Positions 1-9,300 of a stretch of DNA of 26,264 nt are shown piece by piece. The number at the start of each line of letters is the position of its first letter. Positions within the stretch are counted from its first letter, which is position 1. Below the pieces are notes generated by a model, which had not been told where the DNA came from, ran no database searches, and was given only the letters and a program-made list of their open reading frames with translations. Both the position numbers and the translations under genes were made by a program. Source of the DNA: Guillardia theta CCMP2712 (Eukaryota; Cryptophyceae; Pyrenomonadales; Geminigeraceae); the NCBI RefSeq assembly GCF_000315625.1, contig NW_005434497.1, positions 51,294 through 77,557 of the forward strand. The letters are read 5' to 3'.

Positions 1-1874
1 GGAGAAGAGAGGAGGAGTGACACGGAAATGGAGGACATGAGGGGAGCATGGACGAAAGAGAATGTACGAGGGCAAGCAGGGTAGAGGATGAGAGAGGAGA
101 GAGGAGAGAGGAGAGAGGAGAGAGGAGAGAGGAGAGAGGAGAGAGGAGAGAGGAGAGAGGAGAGAGGAGAGAGGAGAGAGGAGAGAGGAGAGAGGAGGAG
201 AAGCAGGTGCATGGGCAGAAGGTTGCGATTACCATGAGAGCAGCGGTGATCCACATGGTCGCCATGCCCACAAGAATGTCAACCTGAGGTAGGAGAGCGA
301 TTAGAGTGAGTGGAAGAGGATGATGAAAGGGAAGGGAAGGCGTGAGGAGAGAGGAAGAGAGTGAATATACCAGAGATGATGGAAGAGAGTGGTACGAGAG
401 GAAGGAGGCAGGAGAGGAGTAAGGAGGGGGAGGAGAGCAGGGACGAGGACGAGGAGAAAGAAGAGGACGAGAAAGAAGAGGACGATGAGAAAAAGGACAA
501 GGATGAGGATGAGGATGAGGAGGAGGAGGAGGAGGAGGATGAGGAGGAGGAGGAGGAGGATGAGGATGAGGATGAGGAGGAGGAGGAAAACCACCTTCCA
601 CAGGTTGTTCCTTGCCACATCCAGCTGCAGGGTGAGCAGGTCCTCAGTCCCCTCGATCTGCAGGCAGGCTTGAGGAACATCAGCGCGCGCAAGTCGCCGA
701 CCTCTTTCTCGATGAGCATCAGCTGGGAGGAGAGGGCGTGAAATTCCAGCTCGTAAGTGTCCAGCAGGAGCTGGACGTGCTCGGTGTTCCCCTTCCTCGC
801 CCTCAGCAGCGCCTCGTAGGTGACGGCGTCCTCCTGCATGGCGGAGAGGTACATGAGCGCTAGGGCGTCCTGATCGGTCTGAACCTCCTCGATGGCTCGT
901 TCGCAGCCCGCAATGTCCTCATGGAGCTGCGACAGGTACCTTTTGAGCTTCCAGATCCTGGTCAGCATCTTGCTGCCTATCGTCTTCCTTAGCCCCTCTG
1001 CTATGCCATGCTTCTCGTTTACGCATGTCTGCACTCCCTCCGAGTGGTACGTCACCAGCGTCAGCAGGATCGCCTCCACCACCTTGAACTCGAAGGGAAT
1101 GTCGAGGGAGGAATCTTGCGTCCCCTTGTTCAGTCTGACCAGGAACGGCTGGAGCAAGTGGTCGGTGCCGTCGGGGATGACGATGTAGGCGTTGCAGTGT
1201 GTGATGACCGCGTTCAGGAAGCCGAGGGCAAGGACGATCGCTCCTCTCCTTGCCATGATCGCATGCCCTTGGAAGCTCGTCAGCCTCCTGAGGTCCCGCA
1301 GGTGGAGGTTTGCGCAGGAGCTCAAGTAGTCGTGGGAGGGGGAGGGCGAGGACGAGGGCCCAAGTTTCTCCCCAGTCACAGCAGCGATGTCGCTGCGGCA
1401 GGCAGTGAGGAGGTCGATCCTCGAGAGGTCGGTCCTCATGAAGTATTCTCCCTTGCTGTTCACCTGCATCAGAAGCAGCATCTGACTCTCATTCTCAAAC
1501 GCGCTCCTGCTCGGGTCGTCACGGACGGCATACCGCTTCACCTCGAACGATGTCCGGAGGAACCCTCCCTTGTCTTTCTCCTCCTCGTCGCCACTCTCCT
1601 CCTCCTCCTCTTCCTCCTCATCCTCATCCTGCGTGTCCAGCACGTCGGTAGAAGATTGAGTGTTGAGACCCAGTTGGGTTCTCTCTATCCCATCGTTCGC
1701 CTGCCCGTCCTCGTTCCGGAGCTGCTCCTGCAACGCACTCTGAACGGCAGCAATGGCGTCGTTGACGCTAGAAGGGTCCAAACTCATGCGCATGCTTCCT
1801 CTGAGAACAACCGGACAAGGTTGCTGAGCTTCACCCTCAGCAACCTGAGCTGGAACTGCCTGAGGTCCCTGCAT
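1..1874 (-). CDS. MRS2: CorA/MRS2-type magnesium transporter, 3' end off the window
   Basis: Predicted Mg2+ channel of the MRS2/Alr1 branch of the CorA family; the organelle is not readable here. Exons on the minus strand: 1874-702, 657-595, 283-233, then an intron that leaves the window. Exon 1 holds an acidic N-terminal region (Asp/Glu run near residues 83-102) and the MRS2-type soluble domain: RDLRRLTSF, then IPFEFKVVEAIL, then the long helix with LLLDTYELEFHALSSQL. A 44-nt intron (658-701, GTCGGC...CTGCAG) must be removed to continue into TEDLLTLQLDVARNNLWK, the usual helix before the membrane. The next exon gives VDILVGMATMWITAALM, the first half of TM1. The signature GMN and TM2 should lie left of base 1. 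Intron 2 (284-594) is mostly (GAG/GAT) repeat. The start is uncertain: ATG 1874 is the first in-frame ATG, 1793 is an alternative, and a splice acceptor at about 1942 would allow an upstream exon. The family call is secure; the subtype is less so. Confidence 0.8.
93..195. repeat. 7-bp tandem repeat (GAGAGGA)n inside an intron
   Basis: About fourteen near-perfect copies of GAGAGGA. It lies in the third intron of the MRS2-like gene, which starts at 232 and runs off the left edge. On the coding strand it reads as pyrimidine (CTCTCCT). Confidence 0.9.
430..590. repeat. GAG/GAT trinucleotide microsatellite inside an intron
   Basis: Imperfect GAG, GAC and GAT triplets on the plus strand. It fills most of the second intron of the MRS2-like gene (284-594). 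The long Glu/Asp or Ser runs read from it in several frames are artefacts of the repeat. Confidence 0.9.
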
Positions 1875-1955
1875 GTGGAGCTGTCGCCCAAGATGCGGTC
1901 GATCTAAAGTGTCAACATCCAGAAGGTTGTGAACCGTGAACACTGCAAAACATCA

Positions 1956-1981
1956 TCGTCATCGTCATCGTCATCGTCATT

Positions 1982-2029
<48 letters not shown>

Positions 2030-2030
2030 T
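1956..2030. repeat. (TCATCG)n hexanucleotide microsatellite
   Basis: Nearly perfect TCATCG units with one TCATTG variant. It lies just upstream of the MRS2-like coding region. His/Arg-rich and Ser-rich reading frames here are translations of the repeat, not genes. Confidence 0.9.
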
Positions 2031-3024
2031 ACTTCATCATCCATTTCATCGTTATCGTGTCAGCCCGTCTCAATCCCCCATAGAGGTCTTCTCTTTCCTC
2101 CGCCATGGCCACTCCTTTCCATCTTGCTTTCTTTTATCGTCGATTAGCATAACGCCACACAATATCATCTCCCGTACTTTCAAAGACTCTGCTGTAGAAT
2201 CCTCTCTACAGCAGATCCCTCACTAACCTTCCTCCATCTCCTCTCGCCCTCACTCTACCGATCCCCTTCATCCTCTTGCCCTATGAGCACCTCGGTGCAC
2301 GCACGGCCTTCTTCTCCCTCTCCGCTTCCTCGTCCATCCCACTCACTCCCCCTCTCCTCTACTTTTCTCCCTCGGTACGCCTCCTCACCGTACGTCCCTC
2401 CCGCTCCCTCTGGAAGCAACGGACGTTGGAAGATTGGACGAGGAGGCTCAGAAGCCCCTGCCTGCCTGCCTTTCCTCCTCCTCCTCCTCCATCGCCTGCC
2501 CGCCCCTCTCTCCCTCCTCCCTCCTCCCTCCCTGCCTCTGCATCCCTCCAATGCCATGTTCGCCTCATCGTCCTGTTTGTACCCCGCCTCAGAAACCTCT
2601 AATATGCAAAGGGGGAAGGGCAAGGACGGCAAGGGAAGGGGAGAGGAGGGAGGGCAGAGGCGGGGAGGGGAGGGGAGGGAGGGAGAGTACGAGGGAGACG
2701 AGTTGAGAGGTCTGCTAGGAGCATGCTTCTCTACACTGAAGATGCTTCCGCCCATTGGTCACCGGACGTTGTCTGGTTCAGTTACAAGAACAATGGCAAC
2801 GATCGTCTTTATTCCCTTGAAACGCTGCAGCAACAGCCAGGCTCACCTGAGCTCCCTCAAGGCATCCTACCACAACTCAACCCAAGGATGCACGACAACA
2901 CACACGGGGAGACATGGCGGAGAGCAGAAACGTCGAGGATTGGACACCATGGTGCGGTACGAACAGACCGCAAACTCCGCTTCCTGGCTGAGCATGTGCA
3001 AGCCAACCCCTGTGGGAGCGCTGC
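2031..3024. other. Spacer with pyrimidine-rich then purine-rich DNA, no convincing gene
   Basis: 2230-2560 is CT-rich on the plus strand and 2600-2700 is GA-rich. Long open frames on both strands are low-complexity and match no family I know. The stretch 2880-3010 on the minus strand does have protein-like composition (frame containing LHMLSQEAEFAVCSYRTM). It could be a further 3' exon of the bHLH-like gene that ends at 3025. Confidence 0.5.
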
Positions 3025-3984
3025 TCATACTCGCTTGACTGCAGTCACCTTGACCCCGCCAGGAGCGAAGAACGCCAGACGATTCATCAGGTTCGCCTCA
3101 TTGGACGTGAGCTGGGAAGTGAGCAACATGCGGCTATTGCAGGGAGGGGCAGGACGTTCTTGTCCTCCTTGCTGTCCTCGGATCGATTCTGAGGGAGAGA
3201 ACACGAGCACGGCAAGGTTCCATCTGCCCGCAGTCACTCCGGTCCTGGCGAGGAACGCGTTCACATGGTGCAGCTGACAGTCTGACTCGACCAGGAAGGC
3301 AGGAATCGACGGCTTGCTTTCCTGCTTCTGTTTTCCTTGAGCTTTCAGAAGCACTTGTGCGCTGACCCGCCTCTCAGCCGAGTACCTCAGCTCCAGCACG
3401 AAAGTCTGAAACATCCGGTGGTCATCAACCCGCAGCTGAGGGTCGACAGCCTCGAATACGTCCTTCCTCTCCGTGAGGTGGAAGTATTGCTTCGCCGATT
3501 CGCTCATGGCTGTCACCTTCAGTCTGTCGAGGTCTACCTCCATTATGTGCAAGCATCGGCTCGACAGAAGAAGCTCGCGGTAGAGAGCTGCGCTGGTAGG
3601 AGCCTGACAGCTTGGCTGCCTAGGCTGGGCGTTCAAACTCCTCAGAACTTTACAGGCATCCTGCAGGACGAGGGACAGCGATCGACCGGAGGACCCCAGC
3701 GATCTGTGACCCACTCCCTTGAAGTTCTCGGTCTTGGCTTGATCAGGAAGCAGCTCGTCCAGCCTTGCCACCAGAGCGTTTTGCTCCCTTCTGAGCTTTC
3801 TCTTCTGCTCCGCCCTGCATTCTCGCTCGCGGGCCTTCTGCGCGACAAGAAAACGGTTGACAGGAGAAGATTCGCTCGGAGCCGAGGGAGATGATACAGG
3901 ACAGATTGTCGCTGCCAACATCACTGTACCCTGTTGGTTGTCTTGTTGCCGTGTTACCTCATATTGTGAATTAAAACTGAACAT
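3025..3984 (-). CDS. bHLH-like transcriptional regulator, possible PAS region
   Basis: Single-exon model of 319 aa from ATG 3984 to TGA 3025. Residues about 48-67 are strongly basic (ARERECRAEQKRKLRRE) and run into an amphipathic helix NALVARLDELLP. After a loop, a second helix reads GRSLSLVLQDACKVLRSL (about 100-117). That basic-helix-loop-helix layout suggests a dimeric DNA-binding protein. Residues 140-290 alternate hydrophobic strands and short helices and end in NLAVLVFSP, which resembles a PAS fold, but I cannot confirm it. The 3' end is open to doubt. A donor within LTSQLT (GTCCAATG) and the acceptor CTGCAG near 3040 would swap the last 20-odd residues for the frame VGLHMLSQEAEFAVCSYRTM and extend the protein to about 2875. 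The upstream side carries a 35-bp tandem duplication. No target genes can be inferred. Confidence 0.6.
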   Translation of the reverse strand: MFSFNSQYEVTRQQDNQQGTVMLAATICPVSSPSAPSESSPVNRFLVAQKARERECRAEQKRKLRREQNALVARLDELLPDQAKTENFKGVGHRSLGSSGRSLSLVLQDACKVLRSLNAQPRQPSCQAPTSAALYRELLLSSRCLHIMEVDLDRLKVTAMSESAKQYFHLTERKDVFEAVDPQLRVDDHRMFQTFVLELRYSAERRVSAQVLLKAQGKQKQESKPSIPAFLVESDCQLHHVNAFLARTGVTAGRWNLAVLVFSPSESIRGQQGGQERPAPPCNSRMLLTSQLTSNEANLMNRLAFFAPGGVKVTAVKRV

Positions 3985-4016
3985 CTGCTCGCGTCTGAAC
4001 GTGTGCACAGTCGTGT

Positions 4017-4086
4017 AAATATTTCACAGATCCATCACAATGTCATGCAGTGAATATTCCACAGATCTATCAAAATGTCATGCAGT
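4017..4086. repeat. 35-bp imperfect tandem duplication upstream of the bHLH-like gene
   Basis: Units 4017-4051 and 4052-4086 share ATATT.CACAGATC.ATCA and end in the identical AATGTCATGCAGT, with about five differences. They lie 33-102 bp 5' of ATG 3984 on the minus strand, in the likely promoter or 5' UTR. Confidence 0.85.
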
Positions 4087-5690
4087 CTTGAGCCCAAGGT
4101 CAGTCTCCATGGGAGGGCCAGGGGGAACTCTTCATTCCTAGGAAGTCCGCGACTTGATATCGTCGAGCTTCCTACAATCAGAAACTGAGCTCTTGAAGGA
4201 GAAGGGCGAAGAATCGACGTGAGAGCGGAAGATGCAATACAGAAATGAAAGGGATGGGCTACGACGATGTGGCGGGGCGGAGAAAATGGCAGCGACAGCC
4301 GACCCCAATGATGAGACTAGCAAATTCAGAAAGAAATGTCAAGGCTGAAGGCGGGGATCGAGCAAAGAGGCAGGAGGAAGTGGCGACAGAGAGGCAGGAG
4401 GCAGGAGGCAGGAGGCAGGAGGCAGGAGGCAGGAGGCAGGAGGCAGGAGAGGAGAGGAGAGGAGAGGAGTGGGGGTTGGGGGTCGGGAGGTTGTGCAGCA
4501 GGATCCAAAAAGCCAATGATGGTCGATTTTACAAAGAACGAGGGGGTGGGGTGGTCATGAATTTACTTACACCCCCCCAGTCGTATCTTGTTCCGGGTCA
4601 TCGGACGGGGGTAGGGGGCTAGTCCCATTAATAAATCAATTTTTTGCGCCGCTGATCGACTACCCCCACCCTGATTGAACACGGAGACCACCGGTGGTAT
4701 GTAACACACCCCTATCTCCCTATCTGTAGATACCGTCTCTTCAATGAGAACCCCAACAAGAACAGGTTCTGACATCACCCCACCCCCATCAGAGCTTCGA
4801 AAAGACCCGTACTTCGACACGACCGTGACCGCACCGGACCTCCGATGAAAAAAAAACAAACCGAAGGGGGGGTAGGACGGAACGAGCAAAGAACGCAATG
4901 CTGGCCGAAGGATGATACAGGGATGCAACAGGAACACAAGGATTGATCTGCAAGGAGATGATGAGTCCGCTCTTTGAAGGCGCAGACAAGCATGCGAGGG
5001 GTGGAGCATTGATTTCACAATACAACACCATTGCATTCTGCCCTGTTCACGATGTAGGAGAGGTAGAGGATTTTTTGTAAGAATTTGCACAGGAAAACTT
5101 TTGGAAGGGCATGATCAAGAAGAACAAGAAAACTACGATAAGATGTTTGGGCTACGATCATCCACCAGCAAATCAGACAAGTGTGTACTTAGTGTAATTG
5201 CGATGGTGCCGTACATGGTGATGGGACGCCGGATCTCAAGAGGCTAACAAGGATGATTTATTTGATCAACTGCATTCAATTGTGAATACTTGATCCATCC
5301 ATGCATTAAAAACTATTGACAATCGCGTGAATTGCTCAGGATGGAAGTGAAATCGCACTTTCAGTCTCTACTTGCTGCACAGATCATGTGCTGTGCGGCT
5401 TGTGCTTGAAGTTGGACGTGACCGCCCGACTCGCAGGTCAACTTTCTTTGTTCTTGGGTGGAAAATTGAATTATGCTTTCAGTCAACAATTAGGACCATA
5501 TCCGAGCAGCCTTAATCGTGTCGGGCTTGCCTCAAGATCGAAGAGGCTACAGTCAGGAAGACAGACCTTTACTTGCCGGATTTTGCTACCTCTGAAGATA
5601 AAAAGTGAGGCGAAAAATTCAAGAAGTGCGGCCTCTCGGCGGTGTCATGCGCGAGTCTCACGAACACTGCCCCGATCCATCTGATTTCGC
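4087..5690. other. Intergenic DNA with G-rich tracts, no supported gene
   Basis: Apart from the GGCAGGA array this stretch has no splice-linked or conserved coding signal. 4545-4700 and 4780-4880 contain runs such as ACCCCCCC and GGGGGGG. 5090-5690 is the most AT-rich DNA of the left half; its open frame at 5388 starts at GTG and has no recognisable motif. Confidence 0.5.
4393..4450. repeat. 7-bp tandem repeat (GGCAGGA)n
   Basis: About eight consecutive GGCAGGA units followed by (GGAGA)n up to about 4469. It sits in intergenic DNA; the Arg/Gln-rich frames it produces are not genes. Confidence 0.9.
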
Positions 5691-6830
5691 TCGATTTCGA
5701 ATTATGACTCCGACCACTTAAAAACTCGATTTAGCCGAACCGTCAGTCCCCGGCGTACTACCGTAGTACGGATCATTCTATTTACTTTGAGTAAAAGATA
5801 CCGTACTATGGTACTAGTCACCCGTAAATGTGGGGTAGTACCGCCGGTTCAATTCTGAACTCCGAGCCGCTGAGACTCCGAGGCTCCGATTAGCGGCCTG
5901 CTACGTAGGCGGGCCCGGGCGAGATCATCGACGGTCCGATCAGGGCGGCCGGGCCGGGCCGCCGCCCGCCGTCGGCTCGGACTGAGTCACGGTCCCGCCG
6001 GGTCCCAGTGGTGCCATTATTACTTAACTTTGACTCTGAGCCCGGCCTGGTTGGCAGGATTGGGTTTGGTTCTCGCTGTCTTTTCTCTTCTCGCCGTTTG
6101 GCCTGTGCGACAGTGTCAGGGTCAAGCCTCCTCGACTCTCCTGATTGTCCTCGTACTGATCTTTAACTTAACTTTGAGTAAAGAAGAGTGGAATGCGAAG
6201 CCGGACCGTCGGGAGGAATGCGAAGCCTGTTCCGAATTCCCGGAGTCCGAACTGTTGGCACTCACTGAGTCAGTCACTCGGGAGTCAGTGACGGCCGTCG
6301 CCGCCGGCCCGGACGGGACTCCGGGAGGAGGCTGGCGGTGTGGCCCTGAGGCTCAGCTGACGGCCCCCGTACGGTACCGTAGTACGGTACGGTACGGTAC
6401 GGTCGGACCGCCGCCGTAGTGACGGCCCGGCCGGGCGTACCCGGCGGTCAGACCGAGTGGTCCCGCCGGACTCCTGGAGGCTCAGACTCAGCGCGGCCGG
6501 AGTCCGGGCGTCTGGCACGCCGGGTACTACCGTAGAGTCACTGGCCGAGGGCACTGGCTGCTGACAACTTGATGGTGACCGTCCGGCCACGGCCACGGCC
6601 GGGTGGCCCGGCCCGGGCGCCCTGCCGGGGGCCCTGCCGGGCCCGGGGCCCGTGGCCCCCCGGCGGGACTGAGTCCCATCGCCGACCGTGCCGGGCTTGA
6701 AGTTCGCCGCCGCGTTAGCGGCTGCCCGGACTCTGAGCGGCCCGGGCCCCGGCGGGCCGCCGCCGGGCCGCATTCAAGTGACTGACGGAGCACAAGTCTA
6801 ACATACTTGTACTGTGCCAAAGCCGTAATG
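5691..6830. repeat. GC-rich repeat block 1 with GTAC palindromes and a hairpin-element fragment
   Basis: Very GC-rich DNA with CCGGGCCCGGGCC-type runs, repeated CAGTGACTGA/ACTGAGTCA words and GTAC palindromes (5755-5769; (GGTAC)n-like 6369-6403). It carries one arm of the dispersed inverted-repeat element (6131-6182) and shorter pieces at 6021-6035 and 5780-5795. The same features recur at 7020-7370, 9005-9300 and 18600-19200, so this is dispersed repeat DNA. Open frames in it are by-products of high GC. Confidence 0.7.
6149..6182 (-). mobile_element. Solo arm of the MITE-like element
   Basis: CCTCGTACTGAT plus CTTTAACTTAACTTTGAGTAAA matches one arm of the hairpin element at 9107-9213. Similarity extends outward through GACTCTCCTGATTGT (6134-6148). 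No second arm is seen nearby. Confidence 0.65.
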
Positions 6831-7370
6831 CAGACACCATATCGACCTTAGTTCAGTGTCACGAGTAACAAGACACTGTTTTGCTCCGAGTCAAGACCGA
6901 GTACGGTTTAATGCATACAAAACCAGAATTGAGGCCCCTGAGCACATGAGAGATAGACAGATGATCATGGCAGTGCTAGCCGGGATGTGAAATTGAAACC
7001 GTGGCGGCCAAGCAAAGTGGGAACTTCTCTCTGAGTCACCGGCCGGGCGAGTCAGGCTCCGCCGGACACTGCGGCCCCGGCTGTGCGGCGCGGCAGGCTG
7101 CCGGGCAGTGTCAGTGCACGGTGTCCGGGAAGCCCGGCTTTGAAGGGCCGGGCTCCGGTACTGTACTACGGTAAATGATCCGAGGAAACCGTCTGAGCAC
7201 CTCTGCTTGGAGTGTCACGGCGCCGCCGGTCACACTGGCACGGTCACGGCGACGGTCCGGCGCACCGTGGCCGGGGGGGGCCCGGGCCGATGCTCAGTGA
7301 CTGAGCATCCGGCGGCCCGGGCCCCGGCCGCGGACGGTCACCGGCGGCCACACCGTCCGAGTGACTGTGG
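6831..7370. repeat. Spacer plus GC-rich repeat, 3' of the glycosyltransferase gene
   Basis: 6831-7020 is ordinary-composition DNA without a gene. 7020-7370 resumes the GC-rich repeat type (GGTACTGTACTACGGTAAAT, CCCGGGCC runs, CACTGACTGAG words) and reaches the stop codon of the gene at 7371. Confidence 0.55.
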
Positions 7371-8531
7371 TCAGCCTCTGACCTCGATGTCGGACTTGAA
7401 CTGCTTCCAGCTGTTCACAAAGGGGTTTCCACCTACCACCATCCGAGCGTCGATGATGTCCGCAAGCACCAGGGCAGAGAGATAGGCGTCGAGCGCTGTC
7501 GTGTTGACCACCAGCAGCTTTCCCAGCACCGTCGAGTTCAGGAGCTTCGGGATAGCCCTGGAGGAGACGGCGTACGCATCCACTCCCATGTAGGCTACCA
7601 TGTTGCCAGGGAGGAGGGGAGGTACCTCGCGTCCAGTGAGGTAGATCATGTCGGCGTGGGGGTAGAGGCAGAGGGTGGCGCTCATCTTGTCCAAGAATGC
7701 TTCCACAGAGTCCATCATCCTGACGTCGTCCTCGAGGATCAGAAACCATGCTCCTCTGGGAAAGTTCCTTGCTCGCATGATTCGCTCCCATACGACTCGG
7801 TGAGCTACCCAGCTCGCAACCTTGCCCTTGAACCGCTCGCTGCGAGTGTTGGGCGGCTTGCCATTGATCAGTTGGCCTTTCCAGACGCTGCTAGATGTGA
7901 GCGGCTGCTTCCAAGCAACGAGGATGTCAGTGGCGGTTTCGTATAGGCTCCTGTTGATGCCGTTCTGGCGGCTGACGGACCTCACCACATCGACGCCCTT
8001 GGAGGCCAGGTTGGACAGCAGGTTCCTCCTCCTGTCTGCCCGGTACCCGAGATTGATGTAGAAGACCGGGAGCATGGAGGTGAACTTCTTCGGGCAGCAG
8101 ACATTGAGGAGCGAGAGGTTCCTGTTGTACACGTACGTCACCTCCTCCGAGCTGGATGGCGAGATCCACATCACTTCTCTGCTGGGTTTCCGAGCTCTCA
8201 GCTCCCACACCCACTCCTCCTCGGGTATCTTCGCCGGGCTCCACGCGCCGGTCACTCCCTCGCAGGTCAGGGCAGCCTCGCACGCGACTTTCGCCTCCTT
8301 CAAGCTGTAAAACGAGCTATGCCGCTTGCCGTTGGAATAGAAGGCCGGGGAGTAAGGACCCATCCATTTCAGACTCTTCACCAGTATGCCATCGTTGCAC
8401 CCAACTTCCTGCTTACTTGCGTGCTTGACATCGCGCGCGGCCGGCACCAACGAATGCATAAGAAGCACAGTGAACGGGATGACGATGTATAGACCGACCT
8501 GTAAGCTCCTCACCAGGCTCCCCAACCTCAT
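7371..8531 (-). CDS. Family 25 (LPS-type) glycosyltransferase, type II membrane protein
   Basis: 386 aa, no intron needed, ATG 8531 to TGA 7371. Residues 9-30 form a signal anchor (VGLYIVIPFTVLLMHSLVP) after an Arg-containing tip, so the catalytic part should face the Golgi/ER lumen. Residues 45-140 hold a small Cys-containing module (SLKEAKVACEAALTCEGVTG) of a kind often found in protist glycosyltransferases. The GT25 domain starts at about 154 with PVFYINLGYRADRRRNLLSN, continues with WVAHRVVWERIM, the acidic motif FLILEDDV (263-270, likely nucleotide-sugar/metal site), YMGVDAYAVSSRAI and TALDAYLSAL. Family members transfer galactose or glucose to glycans or hydroxylysine; the acceptor here is unknown. 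The length is normal for one domain. The gene is flanked downstream by GC-rich repeat DNA. Confidence 0.85.
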   Translation of the reverse strand: MRLGSLVRSLQVGLYIVIPFTVLLMHSLVPAARDVKHASKQEVGCNDGILVKSLKWMGPYSPAFYSNGKRHSSFYSLKEAKVACEAALTCEGVTGAWSPAKIPEEEWVWELRARKPSREVMWISPSSSEEVTYVYNRNLSLLNVCCPKKFTSMLPVFYINLGYRADRRRNLLSNLASKGVDVVRSVSRQNGINRSLYETATDILVAWKQPLTSSSVWKGQLINGKPPNTRSERFKGKVASWVAHRVVWERIMRARNFPRGAWFLILEDDVRMMDSVEAFLDKMSATLCLYPHADMIYLTGREVPPLLPGNMVAYMGVDAYAVSSRAIPKLLNSTVLGKLLVVNTTALDAYLSALVLADIIDARMVVGGNPFVNSWKQFKSDIEVRG

Positions 8532-9004
8532 CCTCCTTCTGAAGCTTCACTCCTCCACTAGAGCAAGGAATCGACGGACACGGCTGGCAACTTCATCCCT
8601 CCTGCCCCTCTCGCTTCCATCCGCCTGCCCGATGCTGCAACTTCTTCTCGACATGTTTCTGATGCAGAACTTCAGTGAGTCACCGTCAAGTCATTCACCT
8701 TCCCCGAATTTTTCTCCCTCCCCCTCTCCGACTCGCTCGCTTCCTCCCTCCCTGCCTCTCAAGGGGTTCCTACTCTCTCCAGGCTCCCCCTCCCGCCCCG
8801 GCTTCCTCCCTCTTTTCCCGCAGTGCTCACACACCCTCCTTGCTTCACTGGCTTCACACTGTGGTACCTCTCTCCCCCTTGATCTCTGGCACCCGGTCCC
8901 GCTCTTCCTCTTCTCGCCCAGCATGTCTCGCTTCAACCTGCGCGAGCTCTCTCACCCTCCCCACCTGACTCAGGCTGCTCGTCGGGCCATGTCCCTAGCC
9001 CCGT
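8532..9004. other. Pyrimidine-rich spacer, upstream side of the glycosyltransferase gene
   Basis: CT-rich on the plus strand (8690-8830). It probably includes the promoter of the minus-strand gene at 8531. No TATA box or other clear site is seen, and no supported gene. Confidence 0.45.
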
Positions 9005-9300
9005 TTTGCAGGAGTGTTAACTTCGGACTCGGGACGGGCCGCCGGGCCCGGGCCCGGGCCGCTGTGTCACCCGGGACCCTGACCAGTGAGGCTCCTGAGC
9101 CACACATTTACTCAAAGTTAAGTTAAAAATCAGTACGAGGGCAATCACTCTGAGAGACTTGACTGCTGGGAACTTGTCTGCTCGTACTGCTTTTTAACTT
9201 AACTTTGAGTAAAGGCTGGGCTTGACGACCCGGTGCCGCAGCAGGTGCCGCAGCCGGTGCCGGGCCAGAGAGGGGATGGGGGGGGGGGGGGGGGGGACCT
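9005..9300. repeat. GC-rich repeat block 2, hosting the hairpin element and a G19 run
   Basis: Contains CCGGGCCCGGGCCCGGGCC-like DNA at 9040-9060, the MITE-like element 9107-9213, a GGTGCCGCAGC repeat at 9230-9262, and an uninterrupted run of 19 G (9278-9296). Confidence 0.65.
9107..9213. mobile_element. 107-bp MITE-like hairpin element with 33-bp terminal inverted repeats
   Basis: Arms 9107-9139 and 9181-9213 are reverse complements over 33 bp with a single mismatch. Their outer end reads TTTACTCAAAGTTAAGTTAA and the spacer is 41 bp. The element has no coding capacity. Solo arms with the same sequence occur at 6149-6182 and 18939-18960, with similarity reaching into the spacer. No convincing target-site duplication is visible. 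A non-autonomous transposon is the simplest reading. Confidence 0.7.

Noticed and set aside
86-205. Regular short repeats as a CRISPR array
   Set aside because: Uniform 7-bp tandem units with no spacers, in a eukaryotic intron.
361-741. Glu/Asp-rich plus-strand open frame
   Set aside because: It is the antisense of the microsatellite in the MRS2-like intron and of its second exon; no motif, and the minus-strand coding signal is clear.
1008-1907. 299-aa plus-strand open frame
   Set aside because: Antisense of exon 1 of the MRS2-like gene, kept open by GC-rich codon use; no recognisable domain.
2283-3038. 251-aa plus-strand open frame
   Set aside because: Runs through CT- and GA-rich low-complexity DNA and ends in the antisense of the bHLH-like gene; no family resemblance.
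6285-6820. Pro/Gly/Arg-rich open frames on both strands
   Set aside because: Lie in the GC-rich repeat block, where stop codons are rare by composition.
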